The notes: generated by a model not told the origin, from the sequence alone. A DNA stretch of 64,000 bases from Oopsacas minuta (GCA_024704765.1 JAKMXF010000309.1:62001-126000), one strand, 5' to 3'; positions 22,494 through 35,470 are shown, numbered from the stretch's first letter. A program made the numbers and translations.

Positions 22494-25400
22494 AATCTTA
22501 GTACTGAAAGTTTAGCCAGTGGTATCAGTTCATCATATTATCCAACATCAAGAAATAGTCTGCCTGTGAACACACAAGAGATGAAATGCATTATCGAAAG
22601 CTGGAAAACTCCACTTCACAATGCAGCAGCTGCAGGACGATGTGATGAATTAAATCTTTTGCTGGAGTTTCCTCATATTAATGTGAACATACAAACTAAG
22701 AGATACAACGAGTATGAGGGACTGATTACCCTTGACAATACTCCGCTACATCTAGCTGCTAAAAATGGTAAATAACTACATATATACTGCTGATCTGGAA
22801 ATTTCGAATAAATAAATTTGCAAAAAGTTTTCGAAAAATCTTTTACTTGAGCCGAGGCTAAGATCCAAGATACTATACAAAAATTTCCAACTTTGATATT
22901 TTTCATTATCCAATTTATTTATTTCGTGGCTTACATATTAACACAAACCAAGAGCAAACGAATTTTCATATATACAGTAAGTATTGACTCTCATTTAACT
23001 GATATCTGTATTGTGACAATCGTCTCAGAGCCACACACTAAAGTTCAATTCGGAAGTAGAAGATATGGAAATCACTTGATTAAATAAATTCTTTACGAGT
23101 AAGAACTTGGGTAATAGTCAATTTGTACAATTATCTATGTGAGCGTTGTTTGGATTACCTATAATTTCTAGGTAGAGAACAAGCAGTTAGTATTTTATTA
23201 AAGAGCGGAGCTGCCTGTGATATTCTGAACTCAGATGGCGCTACTGCATTGCACTTAGCTACTATTAACGGAGCTTCATACGAGGTTGTTTATAATCTGG
23301 CGAAAGAGAAGAAAACATTGTCAATGAAAGATAATAAAGGTAACAACCATATATACAGTAGACTATGAAAATGATGATTGTAATGACGTTCTATCGTGAT
23401 AATAACAAAGAGACAGTAAACATCTAAAATTATTAACGTATATAGAAATGCACCCGTTACTCGAATTCCCGTTATCTAGAATATTCACGATTTTGGAATG
23501 TTCTTTTCGCCTCAGCGTAAACCTACCAGTCTTAATGCCAATTATCCTGAACATTCAGTATTTTGAACAGAGTTTGATTTTCCCAAAAAGGTTCGAGATA
23601 ACAGATATCAACTATATTATCTATATTTTGTTTTCACCAGGGCGTACAGCTCTATTTTGTGCAGCTGTTGAAGGCTGGCACACACTAATCCCTATTCTTG
23701 CTGAGGAGAATATAGAAGATACCGATCTTATTGGAGAAACACCACTCATTGCTGCCACCAAAAATGGATTCTCACAGACTATGAAATCACTTATAGAACA
23801 CGGTGCATATATTACTAAAAGAGATAAAAAGGGTAATTGTGCATTAGACTATGCATTGATTGTGGACGAGAAATCTATTCAGGATGAAGAAATATTTGAT
23901 AATATTGTCTCTCAAATGCTAAAGTCTCAACCCAAAGAAAAAGCACTCTCGCATTTACGGCAATTGTTAGGGAAATATAACCATTTGAAATTGAAACAGA
24001 GTGTTTTTACATTGTTTGACATGATTCCAGAATTGAGAGCAATCCAGGGTGAGTGTACATTACTATACATCTAATGCTAAAGCGAATTCTAACAATTTAT
24101 TCAGTTTTGCTGATTATGGACAAAAATGATAGATTTGAACCAGAATTAGGATCGGGTTCGGTCGGGTTCAACGGTGTCAGATTCAGTTCTAGCCGGCCCC
24201 TGACAAGTGAACTCGATTCAAAAACTCAGATTTGAACATCTTCATGACTTTGTATCGGTTGGCAGGTTTTGACATGAACTTTACATAAACCTGAAAATTT
24301 TTCCAATTGAAATTATATTGGTTTTGGATGGAGAAATTGGGGTACAAGGGCGGAATCAGGAATTTTGCATAGCGGATTGCTAATGTATTCATTCTAGGTT
24401 CCCAAATTTCCCTACAGCCAGCAATGACTATAGGACGGTTGGAACCCCACAAACCCCACTCTAAGATAAACAAATGTTTAGCCAACCGACTGGTAGTGCA
24501 GCTTAAGGTTATGCTTTTTTGTTCTTTTCAGGGCGGACACCTCCCTGACCCCCGTGTTGAAAAATATACAAAAAGGTGTAAAAAGTGTATGATTAATTAT
24601 ATGATAAAACCATGCTGATAGATAGAGAAAGGAAATTGTGTTCTTGAGTTATTGATGTAAACATTTCTGAGTAATTAACGTGCAATAAGTAACAAGTCAG
24701 CGGTTCCCACCCTTGGTGGACAACGGACGACAGCAGGGGATCCATAGTACCTCAAATATTGTATCGCTGTCTATGGGAAGAAGTTCATTAGTATAGAGGT
24801 TAGAACCGTAGCATTAAGGGCTGGAAAGTATTATGGATTAGAGACGAAAGGAATAGTAAAAGTAAAGGAAAGATTCATTAATGGAAACACGACAAAATAT
24901 TTAGTGGAAAAAAATAACAAAAATGTAGAAAAATGGGTAACATAAAGTAGTAAATATCTAAGAGTATTAGAATATCTGTAGACAATTCTTATTAGCACCA
25001 CTCACAACAATAATTCTATCTTTATCATCTACTGTAATTCCTGATGGTTCAGGAATAGAGATTTTGTGGATACATTTATATTTAGAATTGAAAATACGAA
25101 TAGAATTAGAACCATAATCTGAGATTAGAATATTATCAGAATTGTCTAGAAAGAAGAAACAGGGAGATATCACTTGCTCTCCTTTTCCTCTAGAAATGAT
25201 ATTCTTCTGCAGAACTAGATCTTTATTGAAAATGTGTAGACAAGGATTTGATTTATCCAGGATAAAAATGTTGTCTCGATTGAGTTTGATATCACGCGGT
25301 TTTGTGAGAATATCTTTACCAAACTGAGACTTGTAATGAAGATTTTCTGAAAGTATTTGAATGCGATCGTTACACTGATCACAAATGTAAACATCTCCAT

Positions 25401-28400
25401 TTAATTCGTCGATTGTTATGCCCCAAGGATAATTAAACTTTAAATTTCCTTTTCCATATTTACCAACTTTGGAAATAAACTTTCCATCTAGTTGATAGCT
25501 CATTATACAGTGGCTATATTGAGAAATAAGAATTCTATTCCCAAAAATAGTTGAACCTCTCGGGGAGTCCATCTTACTTTCACCTCTACTGTCACAGAAT
25601 TTAAACAAATACTTAGCAGTACTGTCAAACACTTTAACACAGTGATTATATTGATCTGCTATATAAATATTTTCTGTTTGCTTATCTACAGTAACACCCC
25701 GTGGCCAGTTGAGTTTTCCATTTCCATATCCAAACTCACAAACACGAACTAGAGTGTTTCTTATTTGTATAATCGATTACTCCAGCTTTAATTTCAATTC
25801 TCTCCTTTATTCGATGTATTTCTAGAATAAAGTTATCTTCTCCATGATCTGTATCTTCTCTATGAGCAGTAGTCATTCTACAAATCTTAATTATAAGCTT
25901 ATTAAACTAAAATGGATATAAATAGAATAAGAATACTTTCAATGTAATATAATACTATAGCATTATATACAATACAAATAGATTGTTATGGATATTAAAG
26001 TAATACAAGTTATTCAATACAGTCAACTCCTGGTATATCCAAGCTCAAGGGGCCGTGATAAATACTGCGATATAAATCATGTAATATATATATTGCTTTG
26101 ACGGTCTGAGGCCATATTTGTATACAATTTAAGACTTGATATAATCGGGTATTTGGATGTATCTGTGTTTGATATAACAGGAGTTGACTGTAGATATTCG
26201 ATAGAGACAATGGATTTATGAAAGACAGTGCAACGTTAATAGGACAGCGTCGATGTATATACTCCGTATTAATAATAATATCCTGCCAATAACGAATAAC
26301 TCCCATTCAGATACGTAGTCAAGGATACCCAGATTATCCCGAGATGTTAAGAAATCCAGTGAAGAATTTGAAATCCTAGAAAATTTCTGTTCCCTTTTTC
26401 CAAATAATAGCCTGAGTTTGCTCCGTATTTTTGATGTAAAACTAGGAAATCCAGTGAATTTCAAAATCCCTACGATTTAGTTGATAAATACATACTCAAT
26501 AGAACGAACAATAAGAAATACAATGTCCAGGCAACAGACTTGTATTTCAGCTCAGGGTTATATATTTTCGTTCTTTTCCTGGGTGACGTGCCCCTTCTGA
26601 CCCCAGTGTAAATGCCGCAATGCACCAGGCCCGACTGATTTTGTGCTTATGAATCTGATAAATATTTCAGGATATTCAATATTATTCGTCTCCTAACGTA
26701 CTTCATGTTTTATCCTCAAATCATATTGATAAAATTCTGGATAATTATCCTACAATTACCCCCCCGGTCTAACTTTTGAACCGAAATCTCTAGCATCAAT
26801 TTTAAATATGTGCAAAAAGGTGTGGAAATATGATTAATCATATGATAAATCAGTTATATATATATATATTTTAAAATATCAAAATTGAAATCTAAATACT
26901 CGATTACCAATTACTAGCAGATAAAACGAGTTATCTAGCATGACTTTGAATAATATGCACAACGGTGTGAAAATATGATTATTCATATGATAAATCTGTG
27001 AATTTGTAACTTTCAGATTATGAAATTCTCAAAATTGGGCTCTACGCACCCAATTACCCCTGACAACATGTTGAAACCTAATATCTAGCTTGATTTTGTA
27101 TTTTACATAGAAAGGTGTGAAAATATGATTATCACCAAAAAATTGTGAAATATTCACTATAGAAAAATTCATAAATCTGACTGTTAGATTTCGCACGGCC
27201 GCGCAGATGGACTGACGGAAGTACTGACGTAGCACAGCGTCCATGGCATTAGTGTATCTCCCTATAGAAGCTGCACTAAAAATTGAATTATAATACGTAA
27301 ACTCGAAAGAAGTTAGTATAACTTGATGAAAGGAGCCTTTGAAAGTCAATCCTCCTTTCCTGATTGTTTCAAAATATTTAGAAATATCCTGGGATTCGAT
27401 TCAAATTCCCAATGAATGACAAATATGAGTGTTTCACACATAATAATATGAACTATATACAAATTTTGTAATAAGCAATAGAAAATACAGAGATGGTAAA
27501 AATTAATAGATTACATTCCTTTAGTTATAATACATTCAAAGTACTTAGAAAGTGATAGAAACGGTTTCACGCCAGATCAGAAAGAATACCAACACAGCTC
27601 CATAACTGCTCTACAGATGATAGCAGATACAAGAGATATCGATTTAGCATTCCACCCTTGCATTAGGACAGTAGTTGACAAGAAAATGTGGAAGATTGGC
27701 AATTACTTCCTTCTAGCCGAAATTATTTATTTTATTTTCTTTCTTATATGCATTGGATTCATCTTTATATCAACAGCTGTACAACCAAATCCGAATATAT
27801 ACGATGAGCCAATAGACATAGTGAGAGGAATAGTTGAGGTTATAGTTGCTATTTTGTGGGTAACTCGTGTATTTTTCTTTGTGCTAGGCATAGTTACAGG
27901 TTTAGTATGGGAATACCATCGAGACACGTATGAACAAGGTGAAAATCATGACAAGACATTATCCAAAGGTAAACTTGCGTATAATGTAGTTAAAGGCTTA
28001 GCAAGTGATCCATTCAATTATTATAGTGTGATTTCTATTGTCAGTCTTTTCCTGGTGATGCCTCTACGTGCTGTAGATAGTCCAGCTCAATGGATATTCG
28101 CGGTGTGCGCAGTAATTTTCAGCTTTCTAGGGTTGCTCAAGACGATTCGCTTGTTGCCAGGGTTTGGTACGTATGTCCATACAATTACATTGATTATGAT
28201 CTATGATGTGCCGAAATTTACGATTGTATGCATAACATTAACTCTAGTGCTTTCTCAGTGCTTTTTTATTTCGCTTCGTGTTCCATATGGTAGTGGTAGA
28301 CCGGATAATATGAGTGCAGGATCATTAGGTGAAGAAGGAATGACTTCAGAATACCATTGGACTTTCCTATTGTTCGTTCGGTTGCTGTTAGAAGGACAGA

Positions 28401-29896
28401 GTATTCTGGAGCATAACTATCTTGCTGACCACTTAAACTGGATGAGTAGTGTGATATACATGTGTGCACTCTTACTTATGATTGTAATCCTTCTAAATAT
28501 TTTCATTGCTCAGGTTTGTTGTTTCAATAGTACATATCTTGGTGCATATTTTTAAAACAGTAAAATTTGGGATTTAATACTTCGTTTGTTGGACATTTCA
28601 TCCTCGGTGACATCATTTAATTGACAAATATTGAGATTTTCTATCGGATAAGTACTGTGGTCCATGGCGCAAAAGGTTAGGTAACATCGCCCTAAATGTC
28701 GAAGAAGATTTAGAGTGACGTAAGATATTTTGTGAGATTTTGGTGCTTATGTATTTTGATTTTTAGTGCGAATTGTTGGTATTCTGAACAAAATCTTCAA
28801 GCGGCGAAATTTCCGCTATTCGTGAATATATCAAGAAATTTTAAGGAGATCCTAACTTTCAAATTGGGCCTCTCATCTCCTCGAATGCATGTCGCAGGAA
28901 ATTTCGTTACATAGAAAATCAAGAGAATTTACTCCATAGCAAAAAATCTATTTTCTCCGAGCTCAAATTAGTTACCTATAATATTACATGTAAGGGTTCC
29001 ACACAAAACTTTTGGATAGCACTTTGGATACCTGTTATCAACAGATTTAAATATGTATTGATTTAGGTAAGTGATACCTATGCAACATCAAAATCTAAAT
29101 CAGAACGAGTTGTAGCACTATACCGCCTTGAATATATCGTACGTATCACTGTCAACACATTCGGAATGAGTAGGAAAAAAGGTTATGTCAACATTATTAA
29201 TCTGAAAGGAAACTACTGGAAGTCATTACAAAGAGGTGAGTAGCTATTATATTACATTCAATTGTGCATAACAACAGGTTGCTAGAAGACCAATATGTTC
29301 ACGGAATTAGAGATTATGTCAAACGGAAATGATTTGTTTTAAAAATAAGCCTGTCAGATAACAATTTATTTGAAACGAAATTGCGAATCTTTACTAAAGT
29401 CTAGAAGTCGCAATGGAGCAAGTTTTCTTGGCCCGCCTAACGGCCAGAAGCTCAAACTGGGCCAAAGCCGACGTGGTCCTAAGCCTGCCTTCTGAAATTC
29501 GTCCCTAATCAACTTTGATATCCACCCAATCCAACTCAGATTTGAGAAATAAATATTTACATATGTGATAAAGCTGTTAAGGACTGAACAGAAATAATTC
29601 GAAATATAATTGCAGTTTATTCGGGGACCTACAGCACCGGGCGTGCGATTTCTAATACTAGCTCTCTAAATACTTGTATTATAGATTCTGACGATATGTA
29701 TTCAGATATTCGCTTGTTACTGGAGAAACAACAGAGCAACTTTGACCAACTAAAACAATGTATAAGCACACTTAAAAAGATGGCACTGTTGAAGTTTGAA
29801 AGCGCAGGTTTAGATAAATGTTCTATTCAAAGTGACTGTAACTCTACTACAAGTATATGCAAAGATTTACCAGAAATAACTATGAATGAAGTATAA
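22494..29896 (+). CDS. Ankyrin-repeat TRP-like cation channel (six visible exons)
   Basis: Exons by eye: 22494-22767, 23172-23339, 23641-24048, 27525-28513, 29067-29235 and 29685-29896. All introns are GT-AG; four are in phase 1 and the one after exon 4 is in phase 0. The frames join without a stop to give 739 residues. The order is a Ser-rich N-terminal stretch; about five ankyrin repeats (TPLHNAAAAG, TPLHLAAKNG, TALHLATING, TALFCAAVEG, TPLIAATKNG); a linker; six membrane helices; a pore helix (WTFLLFVRLLLEG) between S5 and S6; S6 (LLLMIVILLNIFIAQ); and a basic post-S6 segment (SDTYATSKSKSERVVALYRL). This is the architecture of TRP channels, which pass cations across the plasma membrane; I cannot assign the subfamily. 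The true start may lie in an upstream exon, since TAG acceptor bases precede 22494. A broken NHL gene lies antisense in intron 3. Confidence 0.85.
24483..24610 (+). repeat. Dispersed repeat R1, partial (intronic)
   Basis: Starts CCGACTGGTAGTGCAGCT and includes GTGTATGATTAATTATATG. It is a shortened member of the family also seen at 26.5, 49.4, 53.1 and 55.9 kb. Confidence 0.6.
24967..25876 (-). pseudogene. NHL-repeat protein gene, frameshifted, nested in channel intron
   Basis: On the minus strand an ATG at 25876 opens about 46 codons (MTTAHREDTDHGEDNF). The frame then breaks near 25751-25757, apparently by one extra base, and a second frame carries a continuous NHL-type beta-propeller to a TAA at 24967. 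Blade signatures are visible: GVTVDKQTENIYIADQYNHC, GITIDELNGDVYICDQCNDR, and ISDYGSNSIRIF. There is no RING or B-box. It lies wholly inside the 3.5-kb intron 24049-27524 of the channel gene, antisense to it. It is either a pseudogene with one early lesion or an assembly error; the propeller itself is intact. Confidence 0.75.
26018..26192 (+). mobile_element. Pogo/Tc1-like MITE (intronic)
   Basis: 175 bp with ends TACAGTCAACTCCTGGTATA and the inverted TATAACAGGAGTTGACTGTA, and TA at both termini. It belongs to the same end family as the element at 32749-32931. Confidence 0.8.
26540..27140 (+). repeat. Dispersed repeat R1 (intronic, long copy)
   Basis: Head region GTATTTCAGCTCAGGGTTAT, then CAGGATATTCAATATTATTC, then about three imperfect units of roughly 130-150 bp. 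Each unit contains TCTAGC, an A-rich run, GGTGTGAAAATATGATT and, in two of them, CATATGATAAAT. No coding capacity seen. Confidence 0.7.
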
Positions 29897-30383
29897 CACA
29901 TAATAACATAAACAATCCCAAAATTTAATCAGCTGCAGATTATGTTACCATTTAGTATGTATTGCTCGAGCTATTTCATGTACTAATTCCAAATATTGGC
30001 TGTAATTTCCAGTTATCAGAATACAATAAGCCCCAATATTTTGTCCTAGGTGGAATTCTTCATTACGAGTCAGGACCCAGGGTATTATAATTATTTCCAG
30101 TTATTTACAAGGCCATGTCAGATAACATATAATATCTATATTTAACTGAAACTAAGTATGTTCACTAAGCACAGTGGAACCTCCCAAAACGGATACTCAG
30201 CCCAGACAAGCGGACAACTTCTTTACAGATGATAACTGCTTCGCAATTATCGTTACGTTTTCGGAGGTACAACTGCAATAAACGTATTACAGTATACTGA
30301 CAATATTCAATGAATTACAAGATTATCAAAAGTCAGAGTATAAACCAGCGAATATAACAGTGAATATGTTCATTATTATTAAT
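29897..30383. other. Spacer between convergent channel and lipoyl synthase genes
   Basis: No gene. It holds the small inverted-repeat element at 30171-30276. Confidence 0.5.
30171..30276 (+). mobile_element. Small pogo-like MITE
   Basis: ACAGTGGAACCTCCCAAAAC at the left, GTTTTCGGAGGTACAACTG at the right as an imperfect inverted repeat. About 106 bp. Confidence 0.55.
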
Positions 30384-33300
30384 TCATTGTATCTGTTTCT
30401 GATCCACATTCTTCTGTTTAACGATATTCTTAATGTAATATTCTCCAGCTTTGTATGAAGATCTAACCAAAGGTCCGCTTGCTGTGTATGAGAACCCCAG
30501 TTGGTTACCTACACTCTCCCAGAATTTGAATTTCTCTGGTGTGACATACTCTTTAACTTTTATATGATTCTTTGTCGGACGCATATACTGACCAAGGGTG
30601 AGGCAATCAACTCCAGCGCTTCGCAGATCTTTCATAGTTTCTAGGACCTAACAGATAGTAGTGTAATTCAGGGTGTGATAATCTCGCTGTACACTTTTGA
30701 GTTTTGATGCACTTTTATGAAAATATACAGTCTCGACAAATACCAAGGAAGTTCAGTTAATGTAATGGTATGACTCAGCCAAATACAGAAGCAAATATAA
30801 TTGTACGTACTTATAAAGATTGAACAAACATGTACAACATCCAGCGGTCGAAGTACACGCAGTGGCGGTCCCAAGGGGAGGGACAAACGGGGCAAATTCT
30901 TAGCCCCGACCTTGCCTCGGGTATGCAAAATCGTGGTACCGCCCCTGGGTGCACGTTTCTTTTACGGAACGACTTAATTACGTACATACAATAGTTAAAG
31001 TGCGTTTTGTCATGTATGCTATTAATTAGAGAAAATGCATGATTTGATGTACTTGTAATCTACGTACAATAACTCAAATGTCTAGTCCTAGATATACTGT
31101 GCTATAACAAACCTATCGAGACACTAATAATGGAAATCTAATAATCCTAAATTTTTCTGAATAAAGAGGAGATGCTCTCCTTTTTCAGGTAACAATCTGT
31201 AGCGCCTTTCTTCAAATACAATTCCAGCACTACTACTAAATAATCTTTCACTATATACAGAGCTAGGTGGAGTACCCAAATATTTAACAAAAGTATCCGG
31301 TATCCGGCCGGATAACCGGGAAATTAGAAACCGGATATGTTATCCGGCCGGATGGGAAATGTTCATATCCGGTGCATCTCTACTATTAATATATTCAATT
31401 TGAATCTTGTATATGATCACAAATGATTTTTGTTTTCAAATGACCGAACTATACTCTATGTTGATTAAAATCATAAAATACCATAAATTGAGAAACCCTG
31501 GCTAATTTAAGAATTAAAATTTTCTCAACAAGTATGTATACGTAAATATCATTAAATATACTTTTAGAAAGGTAATTTGTTCTTGGTATGTGTATTGTAG
31601 TTGGTGCTTCACTGGGAATGTAAAACATAAATGCTTATTTATGGAAAGTAAGAACAAATACAGACAATGGAAATTGATTGTATAATCATAAATAGTGTGG
31701 AAAGCTGAATTTGACCTACGAACAGTTCGGGATATGCCTTACGGTTCTATAAGTATTCTAATGTTGGAATAAGTCCTACTCCATATTTTGGAATATATCT
31801 AATAAATATTGTTGCCCCAGTGTCTTAACTAGTTATTAAAGTTATCTGGAAAGATTTTTAATGGATTAGCGCAAGACAAATTCCAACCTTAGAATACTTG
31901 TAGGACAAATTCCCACTTCTCAAATAGTATAGAATCATAATAGAATTCTAAATTTCCCATTGTCAGAATGTTAAAGTATTATTTTAGAATACAGACTGAC
32001 GAATGGCATTTTCAAAATTCTGACAATCAATGCATACACCCATCACATAACTACCTGGTCATCAGTTTCTCCAAATCCTAACATGATAGAAGACTTTGTA
32101 ACCATACTACATTTAGTCTGTTTCACATACTCTAACACAGCAAGACTCTGTGAATAATTAGCACGAGGATCTCTTACTAGCCATTGTAGTTGTCGGACAG
32201 TCTCTATGTTGTGTGCATACACATCTAGTCCGGACAGGGCAACCTGTTTCACTGCGTTCATATCACCGCGAAAATCTGGCGTTAAACACTCCACAAGAAT
32301 GTGTGGTGCACGCTTTTTCAGTTGTCTAACTGTTTCTGCGAAATGTTCAGCACCTCCGTCAGGCAGATCGTCACGGTCTACTGACGTTAGAACAACGTAA
32401 TCAACATTCCAACTACATGATAGACAAGCATAATCACAAATTAGCAAATTATCAGTGTTTTTTCATAGTTTTCGAATAAATAAGCTCAATATTTCTAAAT
32501 GAATTAGTCTTAATCAGATTTTTCAAAACTTAAGCAATAAACTGGTAAATATGCGCAATAACTTCATTCCTAAAAAAGTTAAATCACCTCCAAAATATGT
32601 CAAAGCTCTATACTTATCAAATATTTTGTAAACATTTCAATGAAGCACTAGTCCACCACCCATTACTTCTAGAAAAAGTCAGCGAAATAACAGCTAAGGA
32701 GGTTAGCTACATACGTAATTATATTAGGCCATTAACAAATGCACTATATAGTTAAATTCCGTTATATAAAGCTCATGGACCGGGCCGGGGTGATTACTTC
32801 GATATATCTGATGTCATTTATGTTACTTTGGCTATTTAGGACCAGTTCGGGACCTTATTGTATAGTTTTAGCCTTCGATATCAGCGGGTATTTACATATA
32901 TCTATGTTCGATAAGACGGGAGTTGACTGTATATACCTTGCAATAGCTTCTGCAGTATTTCTGGGCTCATTCGGATCTGGCGGTTCGGGTCGTCTTACAG
33001 TCTTAACAGAACAGAATCTACAACCTCTAGTACACTCATCTCCCAAGACCATGATGGTAGCAGTAGCTGGAGCTCCCCCCTTACCCCCCCAACACTCCCC
33101 AATATTAGGACAACGAGCTTCTTCACAAACTGTATGTAGTTCGAGTCCACGCAGAGATTTCTTTAATTTTGAGAAATTCTCTCCATGAGGAATTTCAGTT
33201 TTTAACCAGGAAGGTAGTTTTAGATGTGTGCCTTTAACTCTTTTCAGCTCGTTCGGTGATTGTGGAGCCGATTGTAAGAACTGTTCCAAGCCTGGCCCCT

Positions 33301-33406
33301 TCGCGATTTCATTTCGCTTGTCACTCGATAGTGTACTGTTTATACGTACACAAACACGAGCCCAAATATTTGTCGTCTTCGGGATAGTATTTATACAGAG
33401 ATGCAT
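30384..33406 (-). CDS. LIAS: Lipoyl synthase, mitochondrial
   Basis: A radical-SAM enzyme that inserts two sulfurs into octanoyl groups on lipoate-dependent proteins in mitochondria. Three exons on the minus strand: 32937-33406, 32055-32412 and 30384-30647. The introns are GT-AG in phases 2 and 0, and the frames join to 363 residues (the human enzyme has 372). The N-terminus is basic and Ser/Arg-rich, like a mitochondrial presequence. The auxiliary cluster motif C-x4-C-x5-C is [12 protein letters not shown] (94-105) and the radical-SAM motif C-x3-C-x2-C is CTRGCRFC (125-132). Exon 2 carries [15 protein letters not shown] and [10 protein letters not shown]. Exon 3 carries the essential RSSY ([13 protein letters not shown]). 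All key residues are present. The splice joint [10 protein letters not shown] fits the family. Intron 1 begins 5 bases before a transposon end. Confidence 0.95.
30860..30947 (+). mobile_element. Short hAT-like MITE in lipoyl synthase intron 2
   Basis: CAGTGGCGGTCCCA at the left end and TGGTACCGCCCCTG at the right form imperfect inverted repeats. The flanking 8-mers AGTACACG / GGTGCACG agree at six of eight positions. An inverted relative is at 45864-45952. Confidence 0.6.
31295..31375. repeat. CCGGATA-rich palindromic repeat (intronic)
   Basis: Repeated ATCCGGCCGGAT units and their complements within about 80 bp, like the subterminal repeats of hAT-type elements. It lies in intron 2 of lipoyl synthase (30648-32054), which otherwise shows nothing recognisable. 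Confidence 0.5.
32749..32931 (+). mobile_element. Pogo/Tc1-like MITE at the start of LIAS intron 1
   Basis: The right end reads GGGAGTTGACTGTA, matching the ends of 26018-26192. The left end TAGTTAAATTCCGTTATATA is a degraded inverted counterpart. On the gene strand the element starts 5 bases inside the intron: the donor GTATA is immediately followed by CAGTCAACTCC. Confidence 0.7.
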
Positions 33407-34259
33407 AGGGGATAGGAGGCTATCATTGTAAAAGTATTGATATTTTATTTATGTAATCAAAATTTGGTGATCTTGCCAATGCCGAATTTACAAAGGCCAG
33501 TAGTTTGTAATATTTTCATGCCCAAAATACGATTGAATATATTATAATTACAACGAGCCTTTGGCTCGTCGCTTCGCGATGAACTCGGCGCATTGCGCCT
33601 CGAGGTATTCAACGGAAACAAACAGACAAATAACAATTGTAGCTAAATCATATTGATGTTATTTAAGATATTCAGACTCAGCATATTCGATTCTCCCAGT
33701 ATAGTCGTTGAAAGTATGATTCTAGCTCAATTTTGAAATTTGTTTACTTTATATTCATAAAAACAACAATAAATTTACATATGATTAATTCAAAAGTGTG
33801 AAAATCGGATTCAGCATGTTCGATATATTTACTGAAGTTTTATTGAATTCTATTTACTTCCTTGATAAATACGATAAATACATAGTTATGTGACAATTTC
33901 AAAATTGTATACCGTAAATCCTTTCCTTGACAACGGACAAACAAACAAACAAACAACAATTGTGATTTAATATATAGATTGTATAGTATTTCTCTGAATA
34001 GTAGCGTATACAATTAAACATATTTTAATCATATATCAGCCTTTTAAACTTTACGTATCGACAAAACTCACAGAAGCGAAGATATAATCAAGAAGTTTTT
34101 AGTATACATAGAATACGCTAGGACTATGAATTGTCTGATTGATATAAGTAATAGGTTAGCAATTCGATAACAAAGATTCTATAATTTCTAGTATCGATTA
34201 GTTTCTATCTGAAAAAGTAAATGAAAGGTCTATACAGCAAAACTAAAATCTCTCAAAAA
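33407..34259. other. Spacer between lipoyl synthase and NHL genes
   Basis: Contains the R3-R2 composite repeat at 33551-33965; no other feature seen. Confidence 0.5.
33551..33965 (+). repeat. R3-R2 composite dispersed repeat, uninterrupted copy
   Basis: The R3 part (33551-33737: CGAGCCTTTGGCTCGTCGCT, GCGCCTCGAGGTAT) is followed directly by R2 (33737-33965, ending GACAACGGACAAACAAACAA). At 12975-13925 the same parts occur in the same order but are separated by a pogo-like insertion. This copy shows the element is about 415 bp. The ends are not clear inverted repeats; its class is unknown. Confidence 0.65.
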
Positions 34260-35470
34260 CTAAATAGGAATATCTTGTAACATCCAATTATCTTTTCCAT
34301 CACAAACAACAAGATTACCTCTCTCATCAATATCCATACACATTGGAGATTTCAATCCATATGGAGTATTTTCTGATTCTATAGTACGAATCAATTTTCC
34401 TTGATTTGAGAAGATAAGGATTTGACTGTTAGTTTCATCTCGAAGGATTATCGTGTTTAAAGTCAAACAAATTCCTACTAAGTCATGGGTTAAATCCTCT
34501 CCAAGAATTACGCTGAGGATGCGACCATTTAAATCAAAAGCTTGAAGAGGGTAAATAGAATTCTTGAATAACACATAGAATATATCGTTAAAAATTTTCA
34601 TGTCTCGAAATGATACATTTGGTTGAGAACTGTATATGGAAGGTTGAATGGCAATGTGGGGACTAGTCAATGTGATTTGTTCTCGTTTAAGCATATAAGA
34701 GTTCCAACATTCTATAACGAATTGATTATTATCTATGCACATAACATAAATAGCTTCTTTGTAAATGTTAATAACATATCCCTAGGATTAAGTTTAACAA
34801 TTGAGAGAGTATCCAAATCAATTGTGGATATCTTAAAAAGATTAATCTTTGTCAAAACATATAAATAACGTCTGTCGATTGTCATGCTCAGAGGATTCCT
34901 AAGTTTAGTATGAGTATACGAGTCCAACATATCCCCTTTTCGTGTAAAAATTTTAATCGCATTTGCTTTATTATCAGCTACATATATCTTTTCCTTATAA
35001 ACTTTCATAGCTTGAAGAAAACCAGATAATTGGCCAGGGCCTTCTCCTTTAGTTACCTGTTTATCGATCTTCACATTTGTTGCTGATCCATCGATGTGAA
35101 TCAAATTTTCCAAATCATTAGGGATATTCCAAGAAAATTTAATTCTTGTTAGATTCTGAATTTGAGAGTTCAAATTTTCAATAGTTGAATCGAAGTTTTG
35201 AGAAAGTAATTTCAGGTGATTAGAATTTTGCATGGATTCTGAGAGTGTTACCTTCGATTCCAATGTTTGCGTTCTGCACTCTTGTAGTTCTTGTATTGAT
35301 TTCAAATTTTCGGAATAAATCGCATTGAGTTGATCAATAATAAATCTCTCTTGTAAATCTAAATTTGCTTTAATTGAATTGAATTTTGTCTGTATTTCAA
35401 ACTTAGAAGCATTCAAGTTGACAGTTAATTCGGCAATATAGTCTGGTTCACTGAGACGGAGACATTCCAT
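34260..35470 (-). pseudogene. Coiled-coil/NHL-propeller protein, frameshifted copy
   Basis: ATG at 35470 (MECLRLSEPDYIAELTVNLN) opens 245 codons. These cover a coiled-coil region rich in Leu/Gln (about residues 10-115) and the first propeller blades (KIYVADNKANAIKIFTRKGD). The frame shifts near 34780. The other frame then continues from about IYKEAIYVMCIDNNQFV to the end, QDIPI, at 34260. Laid against the intact neighbour at 36611-37936, the two frames add up to a complete protein with a shorter middle. The last 60 or so codons and the bases after the stop are nearly identical in DNA to the neighbour. It has no RING or B-box. One lesion is visible; it could be a recent pseudogene or an assembly error. 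Confidence 0.75.
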
